The translations under genes were made by a program, and so were the position numbers. Below, piece after piece: positions 23,581 to 32,715 of a stretch of DNA of 64,000 nucleotides. Below the pieces are notes generated by a model. It did no database searches, was not told the origin of the DNA, and saw only the letters and a list, made by a program, of their open reading frames with translations. Each line of letters starts with the position of its first letter. Within the stretch, counting starts at the first letter, position 1. This DNA is from Lachnospiraceae bacterium (GTDB lineage Bacteria > Bacillota > Clostridia > Lachnospirales > Lachnospiraceae): NCBI GenBank assembly GCA_910576125.1, contig CAJTHM010000010.1, forward strand, positions 62,001 through 126,000, in the 5' to 3' direction.

Positions 23581-25446
23581 ATGGAATATGAACATATTGT
23601 CAAGGGACGTTTTCTGGAACGTCCCAACAGATTTATCGCCCGGGTGGAGGTAGAAGACGGGGAGGCCGGGCACAAAGTGGAGACCGTCCATGTGAAGAAT
23701 ACCGGCAGATGCCGTGAACTGCTGCAAAAGGGCGCTGTCGTCTATCTGGAGAAAAGCGGCAATCCCTCGCGGTCTACGGCTTATGACCTGGTGGCGGTGG
23801 AAAAGGGGGAACGCCTGGTGAACATGGACTCCCAGGCGCCCAACCGGGCGGTGGAGGAGTGGCTGCGGGGCGGCGGCTTTTCACCGGATGTGACGCTTGT
23901 GAAGCCGGAGGCCCGGTACGGAAATTCCCGCTTCGACTTTTACCTGGAGGCAGGCGGGGAGCGGATGTTTATGGAAGTCAAGGGCGTCACATTGGAAGAA
24001 GAGGGCGTGGTCCGTTTTCCGGACGCTCCCTCCGAGAGAGCGGTAAAGCATGTGGAGGAGCTGATTGCTGCGAAGCAGGAGGGTTACCGCGTTTTTGTGC
24101 TGTTTGTCATCCAGATGGAAAATGTCCTGCATTTTACCCCGAACCGGGATACCCATCCCGAATTCGCGGATGCCCTGTGCAGGGCGGCCCGGGCGGGAGT
24201 GGAAATCCTGGCCTATGACTGTCTGGTAAAGCCGGATTCCATGACGGTGAACCGTCCTGTTCCAATCGCGATTTCACATGCGGATACCAGGGCCTCTAAG
24301 GAGGCCCTGGGCAGTGAGACGGCCCGGGGCATTAATGAAACCTTAAGAAAAAACTTAGGAAAGTATAAGCTTGAAAATATATGCATTCCTTTATTAAAAT
24401 GGTATGATAAGAACAGACGTATTCTGCCCTGGAGGGAGATGCCCACGCCTTACCGCGTGTGGGTATCGGAAATCATGCTGCAGCAGACCAGGGTGGAGGC
24501 CGTGAAGCCTTATTTTGAGCGATTCATGAAGGCGCTGCCGGATGTCAAAGCCCTTGCGGAAGCGGAGGAGGAGACTCTTTTAAAGCTGTGGGAGGGCCTG
24601 GGCTATTACAACAGGGTCCGAAACCTGCAAAAGGCCGCTATCCAGATACAGAAGCTCTATGGCGGACATATGCCGGATACCGTAGAGGCGCTGCTCACTT
24701 TAAGCGGAATCGGCAGCTACACGGCGGGAGCCATTGCATCCATCGCGTTCCAGCGCCCGGTACCGGCGGTGGACGGCAATGTGCTGCGGGTGGTGGCGAG
24801 GCTTGGACAGGACGGCCGGTATATTGACGATTCAAAGGTGAAGGCTTCGGTGGAGCAGGATTTAAAGGAAATCATGCCAAAAGACCGCCCCGGCGACTTC
24901 AATCAGGCTATGATGGAAATCGGCGCCTGCGTCTGCATTCCAAATGGCGCGCCTCTGTGCGGAGATTGTCCCCTGGCAGGGATGTGCGAAAGCCACAAAG
25001 CCGGCACGGAGCAGGAGTATCCCAGGAAACAGGCCAAAAAGGCAAGAAAGATAGAAGAAAAGACTATCCTGATAGTCCAAAAGGAAGATAAGACAGCCAT
25101 CCGGAAAAGGCCGGGCAGAGGATTGCTGGCCGGCATGTATGAATTTCCTTCTATGGAGGGATTCTGTACCGCGGAGGAAGTGGCGGCTTATCTGGCGGAC
25201 AACGGACTGGAGGCTCTGAGCATACAGTCCCTGGAGGACGCGAAGCACATTTTCACTCACAAAGAATGGCATATGAAAGGCTACATGGTCAGCGTAGACG
25301 GGCCGGAACCGGGAAAGCTCAAGAACTCTTTCAGAGACTGGATTTATATCGAGCCCTGGCAGACCGAAGACAGGTTTCCGATTCCCTCAGCTTTTGGCGC
25401 GTATACGAAATATTTAAGCGTCAAACTGGGCAAGAATAGGTACTAA
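23581..25446 (+). CDS. SfsA - MutY fusion: nucleic-acid-binding protein plus A/G-specific adenine glycosylase
   Basis: One 621-codon frame. Residues 1-~238 are SfsA (HVKNTGRCRELLQKGAVVYLE, NSRFDFYLE, MEVKGVTLE, PDAPSERAVKHVEEL), whose family has a nuclease-like fold. Residues ~270-621 are MutY: PWREMPTPYRVWVSEIMLQQ, Glu306, HhH loop LSGIGSYTAG, Asp398 in VDGNVLRV, the 4Fe-4S Cys set (C-x7-C-x2-C-x5-C in CIPNGAPLCGDCPLAGMC) and a NUDIX-like C-terminal domain with FTHKEWHM. MutY removes A opposite 8-oxoG. No stop or ribosome site is seen between the halves. The linker codes over a perfect hairpin at 24287-24310. Confidence 0.92.
   Translation: MEYEHIVKGRFLERPNRFIARVEVEDGEAGHKVETVHVKNTGRCRELLQKGAVVYLEKSGNPSRSTAYDLVAVEKGERLVNMDSQAPNRAVEEWLRGGGFSPDVTLVKPEARYGNSRFDFYLEAGGERMFMEVKGVTLEEEGVVRFPDAPSERAVKHVEELIAAKQEGYRVFVLFVIQMENVLHFTPNRDTHPEFADALCRAARAGVEILAYDCLVKPDSMTVNRPVPIAISHADTRASKEALGSETARGINETLRKNLGKYKLENICIPLLKWYDKNRRILPWREMPTPYRVWVSEIMLQQTRVEAVKPYFERFMKALPDVKALAEAEEETLLKLWEGLGYYNRVRNLQKAAIQIQKLYGGHMPDTVEALLTLSGIGSYTAGAIASIAFQRPVPAVDGNVLRVVARLGQDGRYIDDSKVKASVEQDLKEIMPKDRPGDFNQAMMEIGACVCIPNGAPLCGDCPLAGMCESHKAGTEQEYPRKQAKKARKIEEKTILIVQKEDKTAIRKRPGRGLLAGMYEFPSMEGFCTAEEVAAYLADNGLEALSIQSLEDAKHIFTHKEWHMKGYMVSVDGPEPGKLKNSFRDWIYIEPWQTEDRFPIPSAFGAYTKYLSVKLGKNRY
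24287..24310 (+). promoter_or_regulatory. Perfect hairpin inside the SfsA-MutY linker
   Basis: CCAGGGCCTC (24287-24296), loop TAAG, GAGGCCCTGG (24301-24310). It covers codons 236-244, just after the end of the SfsA domain. It resembles an old terminator stem absorbed into coding sequence, though no T-tract follows. Confidence 0.7.
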
Positions 25447-25451
25447 TGAAT

Positions 25452-25505
25452 GGGCTTTCATAATGGCGAAAGGCATTCGTAACGAAGAGGAGCATTCATA
25501 AGGAG
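25452..25505. repeat. Degenerate 19-bp repeat before a glycosyltransferase
   Basis: Three consecutive units: GCTTTCATAATGGCGAAAG, GCATTCGTAACGAAGAGGA, GCATTCATAAGGAGG. The last unit supplies the AGGAGG ribosome site of the next gene. Same family as 21609-21680. Confidence 0.65.
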
Positions 25506-25516
25506 GATTAAGAACT

Positions 25517-26545
25517 GTGAAACTATTATCCGTAGCAATTCCCTGCTATAATTCTGAAAACTATATGAGGAAATGCGTGGATTCTCTGTTGGTGGGCGGG
25601 GAGGACGTGGAGATCATCATTGTGGATGACGGTTCGCTGAAAGACAGGACTGCGGAAATCGCGGACGAGTACCAGAGCAGATTTCCGAATATTGTGAAAG
25701 CAGTCCATCAGGAGAACGGCGGGCACGGCGCTGCTGTAAATACGGGAATCCGAAATGCCACAGGCCTGTATTTCAAGGTGGTGGACAGCGACGACTGGGT
25801 GAAAAAGGAGGCCTATCTGCAAGTGCTGGATACCTTGCGGGAGATGGCAGGGGGGGCTTCTTCCCTGGATATGCTGGTATGCAATTTCGTTTATGAGAAA
25901 GAGGGGGAGAAGCGCAAGAAAGTAATGCGCTACCGCCACATTCTCCCGGAGGGACAGATGGTGTCCTGGGAGGACTGCCACCATTTCAAAAAAGGCCATT
26001 ATATCCTGATGCACTCAGTGATTTTCCGCACTAAGCTTTTGAGAGAATGCTGCCTGCAGCTGCCGGAGCACACTTTTTATGTGGACAATCTCTATGTGTT
26101 CGAGCCCTTGCCCTATGTGAAGAACATCTATTATCTGGACGTGAACCTGTATCGGTACTATATCGGCCGGGAGGATCAGTCCGTGAATGAGGAAATCATG
26201 ATATCCCGGATAGACCAGCAGCTGAAAGTGAATAAAATCATGATTGACTATTTTGTGGACAACAAACAGGAAATCATGAAGAACAAGCGCCTCTGTCAGT
26301 ATATGTTCAATTATCTGGAGATTATTACGACTGTGTCTTCGGTCCTTTTGATTCGCTCCGGCACGGAGGAGGGGCTGGAGAAGAAGAAAGAACTCTGGAG
26401 ATATATGAAGTCAAAGGATCGGAAACTGTTCTTTCGGATGCGCAACGGCCTGTTGGGCTACGCCATGAACCTGCCGGGCAGGGGAGGGCGGAAGATTTCC
26501 GTGGGCGGGTATAAGATTTGCCAGAAAATCTTTAAGTTCAACTGA
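25517..26545 (+). CDS. Family 2 glycosyltransferase
   Basis: A 342-residue GT2 enzyme. The N-terminal GT-A domain shows LLSVAIPCYNSENYMRKCVDS, IIIVDDGSLKDRT, QENGGHGAAVNTGI and the DxD-like VVDSDDWV. The C-terminal ~200 residues are helical with a basic end and no clear membrane segment. Start GTG 25517, eleven bases after AGGAGG. Probably transfers a sugar to a cell-surface glycan; acceptor unknown. It stands alone and ends at a two-way terminator. Confidence 0.88.
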   Translation: MKLLSVAIPCYNSENYMRKCVDSLLVGGEDVEIIIVDDGSLKDRTAEIADEYQSRFPNIVKAVHQENGGHGAAVNTGIRNATGLYFKVVDSDDWVKKEAYLQVLDTLREMAGGASSLDMLVCNFVYEKEGEKRKKVMRYRHILPEGQMVSWEDCHHFKKGHYILMHSVIFRTKLLRECCLQLPEHTFYVDNLYVFEPLPYVKNIYYLDVNLYRYYIGREDQSVNEEIMISRIDQQLKVNKIMIDYFVDNKQEIMKNKRLCQYMFNYLEIITTVSSVLLIRSGTEEGLEKKKELWRYMKSKDRKLFFRMRNGLLGYAMNLPGRGGRKISVGGYKICQKIFKFN

Positions 26546-26561
26546 TATTCGACAGATATGG

Positions 26562-26597
26562 AAAACTCCTGAAGCCGTCATGGCCGCAGGAGTTTTT
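26562..26597. terminator. Bidirectional terminator between convergent genes
   Basis: AAAACTCCTG (26562-26571) pairs with CAGGAGTTTT (26587-26596), with GCC/GGC inside, and T-runs on the 3' side of both strands. It serves the glycosyltransferase (+) and the PAP2 gene (-). Confidence 0.85.
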
Positions 26598-26635
26598 GCT
26601 TATTGTCGGATTGTTACGGATAATCGGTTTTGCAC

Positions 26636-27355
26636 CTACATGGACATCCGCTTCTTCATCTTGCGCTCTGCCCTTGCCGCGAATACGGCATCTCTTCTGT
26701 ATACCAGCATATACATGACGGCGCCCAGCCCAAGGCCGGTAGCCACGTCAAAGCAAGAATGCTGTTTGAGGAACACAGTGGACAAGATGATGGAAAAGGC
26801 CAGGATGCCGGAGGCAATCCGAATTCCCTTTTTCCCTTTCAGCTCAGCGCTGCGCATGACGGCAAAATGTGCGCCCATGGAATTGTACACATGGATGCTG
26901 GGCCATATGTTCGTAGGAGTGTCTATCTTCCACAATGCGGAAACTGCCTGAGTGAAGATATTGTCCCGAGGCATTTCGGCAAGCCTCAGATGATGGCCGT
27001 TGGGCCACAGCGTGGATATAATCAGGAAGAGCGTCATGCCTGTGAACAAAAAGGCGCATGAACGGTAGTAATCCTGCTTATTCTTGAAGAAAAGAAAAAC
27101 CACCACGGCTGCCACATAGCCGAACCATAAAAGATATGGGACGATGAACACTTCACAGAACGGGATGTAGTCGTCCAGGCCCACATGAATGACTTCATAG
27201 TTTCTTTTGTTGCGGTCCTCCAGCCATGCGAACCATGTGAGATAGACAATCATGTAGAGCGCAAGCGGGATACCGTGCCTGTATTTCAGGTACAGGCTCT
27301 TTATTCTTTCCATTTTTACAAGACCAAACCTTTCTTTCCATATTCTCAGTGTCAT
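26636..27355 (-). CDS. PAP2-superfamily membrane phosphatase
   Basis: A 239-residue protein with about six membrane segments. The acid-phosphatase motifs are partly visible: WPSIHVYNSMGAHFAV (PSxH motif, motif 2) and FLKQHSCFDVATGLGLG (motif 3 His-Asp). Such enzymes remove phosphate from lipid phosphates such as phosphatidate or undecaprenyl diphosphate, or make inositol phospholipids. The start may be ATG 27355 or the in-frame ATG at 27313 (MERIKSLYLKYRHG), which better fits the membrane topology. Its neighbour on the same strand is a lipid kinase, suggesting lipid metabolism. Confidence 0.85.
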   Translation of the reverse strand: MTLRIWKERFGLVKMERIKSLYLKYRHGIPLALYMIVYLTWFAWLEDRNKRNYEVIHVGLDDYIPFCEVFIVPYLLWFGYVAAVVVFLFFKNKQDYYRSCAFLFTGMTLFLIISTLWPNGHHLRLAEMPRDNIFTQAVSALWKIDTPTNIWPSIHVYNSMGAHFAVMRSAELKGKKGIRIASGILAFSIILSTVFLKQHSCFDVATGLGLGAVMYMLVYRRDAVFAARAERKMKKRMSM

Positions 27356-27372
27356 ACAATTCTCTTCACACT

Positions 27373-27400
27373 AGTATAGCTTGGAAAAATTAAAAATCAA
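27373..27400 (-). promoter_or_regulatory. Promoter of PAP2 gene (minus strand)
   Basis: On the minus strand TTGATT (27400-27395), 16 bases, TATACT (27378-27373). Transcription would begin near 27366, leaving a very short leader if ATG 27355 is used. Confidence 0.5.
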
Positions 27401-27437
27401 TGGTCTTTTTTGGTTTTTAAGTATTATTTAGAAATCC

Positions 27438-28373
27438 TTAAGGATTCTGTGAACATATAATCCGTATGGCCTCTTTCTCACAGGAAACGCTGATATGATT
27501 GCTCTTGCGGGTGACCTCGCCGTCTGTATGCACCCAGAGCGGCAGGGAAGTCTCAATCGTAAGATTGCCGGACTGATAGGGAATGATGCCCCTGAACATA
27601 TAATGCTTTCCGTAAAAGGCAGTAGGCAGCGCGAACAGAATCAAAAGCTTTGGCAGATTGCCCACCGCGCACAGATTCAATAGTCCGTCACTGTCCGACG
27701 CATCCGGGGCGAACATGAAGCCGCCTCCCTCGAACCGATGGAGCATACAGGCGATAAAAAGCATATTTCCGATATCCACGGGATTTCCGTCCTCTAAAGT
27801 AAGCTTTCCCGAGACGGCTTTGGAGGCGAAAAGCTGCCGCAGCGCCACGCCCAGATAGGTGAGCTTACCCAGCCCCAGCTTATTCATGGTGTCCTTTATC
27901 CTGGAATGCATGGCCTCCTCACAGACGGCGGCGTCAAAGCCGATCCCGCAGCTGACGGCAAAGAGGCGTTTTTCCCCGTCACCATAGGAGAGGACGCCCA
28001 GATCCATGGGGCGTATCCTCTCAAAGCGCAGGATTAAATCCAGGGCCTCCAGGGGGTCTTTTGGTATCTTCAGATCCCTGGCCAGATCGTTGCTGGAGCC
28101 GGTGGGAATATAGCCGAGAATTACCCGCCTGGGATCGTCCATCCCCTGCAGGGCTTCGTTTACGGTTCCGTCGCCGCCCAGGATTATCAAAGAGACATCC
28201 CCCTGTTCCCGACGGAGCAGATCTGCCGTAATGGAGACAGTGTCCCCGGCTTTTTCAGAGAAATGAGGACAGTAGGAAACATGCTTTTCCCGCAGTGCCG
28301 GTTCTATCTGTTCCTTCCATATCCGAAGCCCTTTCCCGGAGCGGGACGCGGGATTTATGATGACATGATACAT
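27438..28373 (-). CDS. Diacylglycerol kinase-family lipid kinase
   Basis: A 311-residue DagK/YegS-type kinase. It has VIINPASRSGKG at the N-terminus, the nucleotide motif ILGGDGTVNEAL, GYIPTGSSNDLARDL, and the second-domain SCGIGFDAAVCEEAM and WVHTDGEV. It phosphorylates diacylglycerol or a related lipid and is peripheral to the membrane. ATG 28373 follows GATGAGGATTC. About 80 bases separate it from the PAP2 gene, which has its own promoter. Substrate cannot be read from sequence. Confidence 0.9.
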   Translation of the reverse strand: MYHVIINPASRSGKGLRIWKEQIEPALREKHVSYCPHFSEKAGDTVSITADLLRREQGDVSLIILGGDGTVNEALQGMDDPRRVILGYIPTGSSNDLARDLKIPKDPLEALDLILRFERIRPMDLGVLSYGDGEKRLFAVSCGIGFDAAVCEEAMHSRIKDTMNKLGLGKLTYLGVALRQLFASKAVSGKLTLEDGNPVDIGNMLFIACMLHRFEGGGFMFAPDASDSDGLLNLCAVGNLPKLLILFALPTAFYGKHYMFRGIIPYQSGNLTIETSLPLWVHTDGEVTRKSNHISVSCEKEAIRIICSQNP

Positions 28374-28468
28374 GCTGAATCCTCATCTTTCGCAATGCTT
28401 TTGTAAGTCTCCAAGTTCCATTTTATCAGTAAGGGGCTTTTTCGTAAACCCGTTTTGTAAATTTTTGT

Positions 28469-28496
28469 TTGCAAACCGTATATTCTATGATATAAT
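28469..28496 (+). promoter_or_regulatory. Promoter of glyA
   Basis: TTGCAA (28469-28474), 16 bases, TATAAT (28491-28496), 39 bases before the glyA ATG in the divergent gap with the lipid kinase. Confidence 0.65.
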
Positions 28497-28534
28497 CGGG
28501 CTGTATGTCAATGTGAGGAAGAGGAGGATTGAGA

Positions 28535-29773
28535 ATGTATTCATTAGATGAAGTGAGAGCTGTAGATTCTGAAATCGCTCAGGCCATAGTAGATGAGCAG
28601 GCCAGACAGAACAGCCATATTGAACTGATTGCTTCTGAGAACTGGGTGAGCAAGGCTGTCATGGCGGCCATGGGAAGCCCTTTGACCAATAAATATGCGG
28701 AAGGATACCCCGGAAAGAGATACTACGGCGGGTGTGAGTGCGTGGATGTGGTGGAGAGGCTTGCCATCGAGCGCGCAAAGGAACTGTTCGGCTGCGAGTA
28801 CGCCAATGTGCAGCCCCATTCCGGCGCACAGGCCAATATGGCAGTGCAGTTTGCGGTCTGCAGGCCCGGAGATACCATCATGGGCATGAACTTAGATCAC
28901 GGCGGGCATCTGACCCATGGAAGTCCGGTGAATATGTCAGGGAAATATTTCAACATTGTCCCTTATGGTGTGGACGACAATGGTTTCATTGATTATGATA
29001 GATTGCGCGAGATTGCGGTGGAGGCGAAACCCAAGATGATCATCGCCGGGGCGTCCGCTTATGCGCGCACCATCGATTTCCGGAAATTCCGTGAGGTTGC
29101 GGACGAGGTGGGAGCGTTCCTCATGGTGGATATGGCGCATATCGCGGGCCTTGTGGCGGCAGGGCTTCATCCCAGCCCCATCCCCTATGCCGATGTGACT
29201 ACCACCACTACCCATAAGACTCTGCGCGGTCCCAGAGGCGGCATGATTCTGTCCAGCAATGCCGTGAATGAGAAATATAATTTCAACAAGGCCATCTTCC
29301 CCGGTATCCAGGGAGGGCCGTTGATGCATGTCATCGCTGCAAAGGCGGTCTGCTTCAAAGAGGCGCTCAGCGATGAATTCAAGACTTATCAGAAGAATAT
29401 CATCGACAATGCCCAGGCTCTCTGCAAGGGTCTGACAGAGAGAGGGATTAAAATCGTATCCGGCGGTACGGATAATCATCTGATGCTGGTGGATCTGACG
29501 AACTTCGGCCTCACCGGCAAGGCAGTGGAGAAGCTTCTGGACAGGGCCCATATTACCTGCAACAAGAATACCATCCCGGGCGATCCCCAGTCTCCTTTCG
29601 TGACCAGCGGCGTGCGTCTGGGCACACCGGCTGTCACCTCCAGAGGAATGAACGGTTCGGACATGGACAGGATAGCGGAGGCCATCGCACTGGTGGTAAA
29701 GGGCGGCGAGGAGCAGATTCCGGCTGCACGGGAAATCGTGCAGACTTTGACGGATAAATATCCTTTGGATTAA
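28535..29773 (+). CDS. glyA: Serine hydroxymethyltransferase
   Basis: A 412-residue SHMT. Motifs: [37 protein letters not shown], the PLP-Lys region [14 protein letters not shown] and [19 protein letters not shown]. It interconverts serine and glycine while loading one-carbon units on tetrahydrofolate, complementing fhs at 50.7 kb. AGGAGG lies seven bases before ATG 28535; the in-frame TTG at 28529 is too close to it. hom follows after 54 bases. Confidence 0.97.
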   Translation: MYSLDEVRAVDSEIAQAIVDEQARQNSHIELIASENWVSKAVMAAMGSPLTNKYAEGYPGKRYYGGCECVDVVERLAIERAKELFGCEYANVQPHSGAQANMAVQFAVCRPGDTIMGMNLDHGGHLTHGSPVNMSGKYFNIVPYGVDDNGFIDYDRLREIAVEAKPKMIIAGASAYARTIDFRKFREVADEVGAFLMVDMAHIAGLVAAGLHPSPIPYADVTTTTTHKTLRGPRGGMILSSNAVNEKYNFNKAIFPGIQGGPLMHVIAAKAVCFKEALSDEFKTYQKNIIDNAQALCKGLTERGIKIVSGGTDNHLMLVDLTNFGLTGKAVEKLLDRAHITCNKNTIPGDPQSPFVTSGVRLGTPAVTSRGMNGSDMDRIAEAIALVVKGGEEQIPAAREIVQTLTDKYPLD

Positions 29774-29827
29774 GCTTTCGGGCGAAGGCTTTCTTCTGAG
29801 GGAGAGGGCTGGAAGAGGAGAAGAACG

Positions 29828-31036
29828 ATGATAAAAATAGCAGTGCTGGGATACGGAACCGTAGGCAGCGGCGTCGTGGAGGTCATTGAGCGCCACAACA
29901 GTCTGCTCAGTGAGCGGCTCAGAGAGAAAATCGCCGTCAAGTATATTTTGGATCTCAGGGATTTCCCGGGAGATACCTATGAGGACAAGATAGTACATGA
30001 TTACAGCACGATTTTGAATGACCCGGAGATAAGCATCCTGTGCGAGGTCATGGGAGGCGTCGGAGCCGCTTATCAGTTCACGAAGCAGGCGCTGGAGGCG
30101 GGAAAGAGCGTGTGCACCTCCAACAAGGAACTGGTTGCGAAGCATGGGGCCGAGCTTTTTGCAATTGCGGAGAGGATGCATTGCAACTATATGTTCGAGG
30201 CGAGCGTGGCGGGAGGCATTCCCATCATCCGCGCCATAGGCAGCGCGCTGTCCGCGGACAGAGTGGAGGCTGTCACAGGCATCCTGAACGGCACTACCAA
30301 CTATATCCTGACCAAGATGGAAAAAGAGGGAGCGGATTACGCGGACGTCTTGAAGCAGGCCCAGGAGCTGGGTTATGCGGAGCGCAATCCCGAGGCTGAC
30401 GTGGAGGGGCTTGACGCGGGCAGAAAGATTGCGATATTGGCGGATATGCTGACCGGAAAGAATGTAAATCCTGATAAAGTCACTACAGAGGGCATCACAA
30501 AAATCACCAGTGCCGATTTCGCCTATGCGAAAGCGGCGGGCATGACGATTAAGCTGCTGGCCAGATGCAGCGTCTCTGAGGACGGAAGCGTACAGGCGCT
30601 GGTGGCTCCTTTCATGCTGCCTGCGGACCATGCTTTGGGAAGAGTGGACGATGTGTTCAACGGTGTACTGGTCACCTGCACTATGCTGGGCGATGCCATG
30701 TTCGGCGGACAGGGGGCAGGCAAGCTTCCCACGGCCAGTGCGGTGGCGGCGGATGTGATGGACTGTGCGATGCATCCGGGCAGGACCGTGATGCGGGGCT
30801 GGTCTGAGGAGGAAGCAGAGCTTGCCGATGTGACAGAGACAGAAAGACGGTTTTTCGTGAGGATAAAGGCTTCGGCACTGGCAGACGTGCAGGCGGCTTT
30901 TGCGGGGAGCAGTCTTGTGGAGGCAGGGGGCGGAGAGGACTCAGGCCTTTTTGTCCCGGCGATGAAAGAGAAAGAATTCGACGCAAAGTGCGCGGCGCTT
31001 GGAGATGCAATCCTGAACAGGATACGTGTCGCGTAA
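29828..31036 (+). CDS. hom: Homoserine dehydrogenase
   Basis: A 402-residue enzyme. NAD(P)-binding loop GYGTVGSGVVE, catalytic-domain signatures TSNKELVAKHG, ASVAGGIPIIRAI, LNGTTNYILTKM and GLDAGRKIAILADM. The C-terminal ~75 residues (ETERRFFVRIKASALADV...) look like a shortened ACT domain, the usual threonine-sensing part. It reduces aspartate semialdehyde to homoserine on the way to threonine and methionine. Encoded directly before aspartate kinase, so two steps of one pathway are co-transcribed. Confidence 0.96.
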   Translation: MIKIAVLGYGTVGSGVVEVIERHNSLLSERLREKIAVKYILDLRDFPGDTYEDKIVHDYSTILNDPEISILCEVMGGVGAAYQFTKQALEAGKSVCTSNKELVAKHGAELFAIAERMHCNYMFEASVAGGIPIIRAIGSALSADRVEAVTGILNGTTNYILTKMEKEGADYADVLKQAQELGYAERNPEADVEGLDAGRKIAILADMLTGKNVNPDKVTTEGITKITSADFAYAKAAGMTIKLLARCSVSEDGSVQALVAPFMLPADHALGRVDDVFNGVLVTCTMLGDAMFGGQGAGKLPTASAVAADVMDCAMHPGRTVMRGWSEEEAELADVTETERRFFVRIKASALADVQAAFAGSSLVEAGGGEDSGLFVPAMKEKEFDAKCAALGDAILNRIRVA

Positions 31037-31079
31037 GACAGAATCCATACAATAATAGGGGCAGTGAGGAGTGGGAAGA

Positions 31080-32399
31080 ATGTCTAAGGTAGTGAAATTT
31101 GGCGGGAGCTCTCTGGCAAGCGCCGAGCAGTTTCGGAAAGTGGGGGACATTATCCGCAGCGATGGGGACAGGAGATATGTGGTGCCCTCCGCGCCGGGGA
31201 AGCGTTTCGACAAGGACAGCAAAGTGACGGATATGCTGTACGCCTGCTATGATACGGCGGAGGCCGGCAGAGATTTCAGGGAGGAGCTGTCGGCCATCAG
31301 GGCGAGGTACCAGGAGATTATCGACGGACTGGGGCTTTCCCTTAGTCTGGACGGAGAGTTTGAGACCATTGAGAAGAATTTCAAGGCAAAGGCGGGCCGG
31401 GATTATGCGGCATCCCGCGGCGAGTATCTGAACAGCATCATCATGGCGGCCTATCTGGAGTTTGAGTTCGTGGACGCGGCTGAGGTCATCCGGTTCGACG
31501 AGGACGGCGTTTTCAATGCGGAGAAGACCAACGGCACGCTGGCGGAGAGGCTCGCGGTCAGCAAATATGCGGTCATCCCCGGTTTCTATGGCGCGAAGCC
31601 GAGCGGGGAGATCAAGACTTTCTCCAGGGGGGGATCGGATATCACCGGCTCTATCGTGGCCAAGGCTGTCCAGGCGGATGTGTACGAGAACTGGACGGAC
31701 GTATCGGGTTTCCTTGTGGCGGATCCGAGAATCATCGAAAATCCCAAGGGAATCGATGTGATTACATACAGGGAGCTGAGGGAGCTTTCCTATATGGGAG
31801 CCGGCGTCCTGCATGAGGAATCCATCTTCCCCGTGCGGCAGGAGAATATCCCCATCAATATCCGCAACACCAATTCCCCTGACGACAACGGCACATGGAT
31901 CGTGGGGAGCACCTGTCAGAAGTCGAAATATGTCATCACCGGCATCGCCGGGAAAAAGGGCTTCTGCTGCATCAATATTGAGAAAGACAAGATGAATTCC
32001 GAGGTGGGCTTTGGCAGAAAGGTGCTGCAGGCTTTTGAGGAGAGCGACATTTCCTTTGAGCATGTGCCATCCGGCATCGATACTATGACGGTCTTTGTGC
32101 ATCAGGATGAGTTCATGCACAAGGAGCAGAAAGTGGTGGCCAGCCTTTACCGTCTGGCGAAACCGGATTCCATCGAGATAGAGTCGGATCTGGCGCTGAT
32201 TGCGGTAGTAGGCCGGGGCATGAAAGCCACAAGGGGAACCGCAGGGCGGATTTTCTCCGCGCTTTCCCATGTCAATGTCAATGTGAAGATGATTGACCAG
32301 GGTTCTTCCGAATTGAATATCATCATCGGCGTGACCAATGATGATTTCGAGGCGGCAATCAAGGCAATTTATGATATTTTCGTGTTGACCAATTTGTGA
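31080..32399 (+). CDS. lysC: Aspartate kinase
   Basis: A 439-residue monofunctional aspartokinase. N-terminal KVVKFGGSSLASAEQF, SRGGSDITGSIVAKA, YENWTDVSGFLVADPR and the tandem ACT domains (GKKGFCCINIEKD... and LIAVVGRGMKATRGTAGRIF, IDQGSSELNIIIGV). It phosphorylates aspartate and is usually feedback-inhibited by lysine and/or threonine. ATG 31080 is preferred over the GTG nine bases before it. It follows hom by 43 bases. Confidence 0.96.
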   Translation: MSKVVKFGGSSLASAEQFRKVGDIIRSDGDRRYVVPSAPGKRFDKDSKVTDMLYACYDTAEAGRDFREELSAIRARYQEIIDGLGLSLSLDGEFETIEKNFKAKAGRDYAASRGEYLNSIIMAAYLEFEFVDAAEVIRFDEDGVFNAEKTNGTLAERLAVSKYAVIPGFYGAKPSGEIKTFSRGGSDITGSIVAKAVQADVYENWTDVSGFLVADPRIIENPKGIDVITYRELRELSYMGAGVLHEESIFPVRQENIPINIRNTNSPDDNGTWIVGSTCQKSKYVITGIAGKKGFCCINIEKDKMNSEVGFGRKVLQAFEESDISFEHVPSGIDTMTVFVHQDEFMHKEQKVVASLYRLAKPDSIEIESDLALIAVVGRGMKATRGTAGRIFSALSHVNVNVKMIDQGSSELNIIIGVTNDDFEAAIKAIYDIFVLTNL

Positions 32400-32712
32400 G
32401 TTTTATAAGTTTTGTAGAAAAATTTGGAAAATTCGTACAATGTGTTGACAGATGGAGACGGAAACAATATAATGAATATGTTATCCTTCCATTGATGTAC
32501 AGAAGAATTAAAATGCGGAAAGCTTTTTATGTGCGAAAGAAACGAAATACAGAGGATGAAGTGGGAGAAAGCGAAGGAAATGGACGAAAGTTCATTTCCT
32601 TTCCTAATATATACGCACAGTCGCTAAAATATGTTATTTTGCATGAGGATACAAATTTGTGGTAGGGCGCACAAATCGTGGTAGGGCGCACAAATCGTGA
32701 GAGGACGCACAA
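32400..32712 (+). other. Long leader of the hexosaminidase gene
   Basis: About 310 bases without a supported gene. It holds a perfect promoter (32445-32473), then ~185 transcribed bases that are purine-rich and AT-rich, and ends in a three-fold 19-bp repeat. A 56-codon frame from ATG 32494 has no ribosome site. No known riboswitch is recognised. Confidence 0.5.
32445..32473 (+). promoter_or_regulatory. Consensus promoter before GH3 gene
   Basis: TTGACA (32445-32450), 17 bases, TATAAT (32468-32473), both consensus. The predicted leader is about 230 bases long. Confidence 0.85.
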
Positions 32713-32715
32713 ATG
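32659..32715 (+). repeat. 19-bp tandem repeat overlapping a start codon
   Basis: Copies 1 and 2 (GTGGTAGGGCGCACAAATC at 32659 and 32678) are identical. Copy 3 (GTGAGAGGACGCACAAATG at 32697) carries the working ribosome site GAGAGGA and ends in the ATG of the next gene. Confidence 0.9.

Noticed and set aside
28937..30775. 612-codon minus-strand frame across glyA and hom
   Set aside because: Crosses two firm genes and their gap; His-rich shadow composition and no family motif.
30681..32270. 529-codon minus-strand frame across hom and lysC
   Set aside because: Shadow frame for the same reasons.
32396..32665. 89-codon frame before the GH3 gene
   Set aside because: It overlaps a perfect TTGACA-17-TATAAT promoter and has no ribosome site; composition is not coding-like.
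32400..32712. Riboswitch in the GH3 leader
   Set aside because: The leader is long but I could not find any conserved riboswitch core or a terminator/anti-terminator pair.
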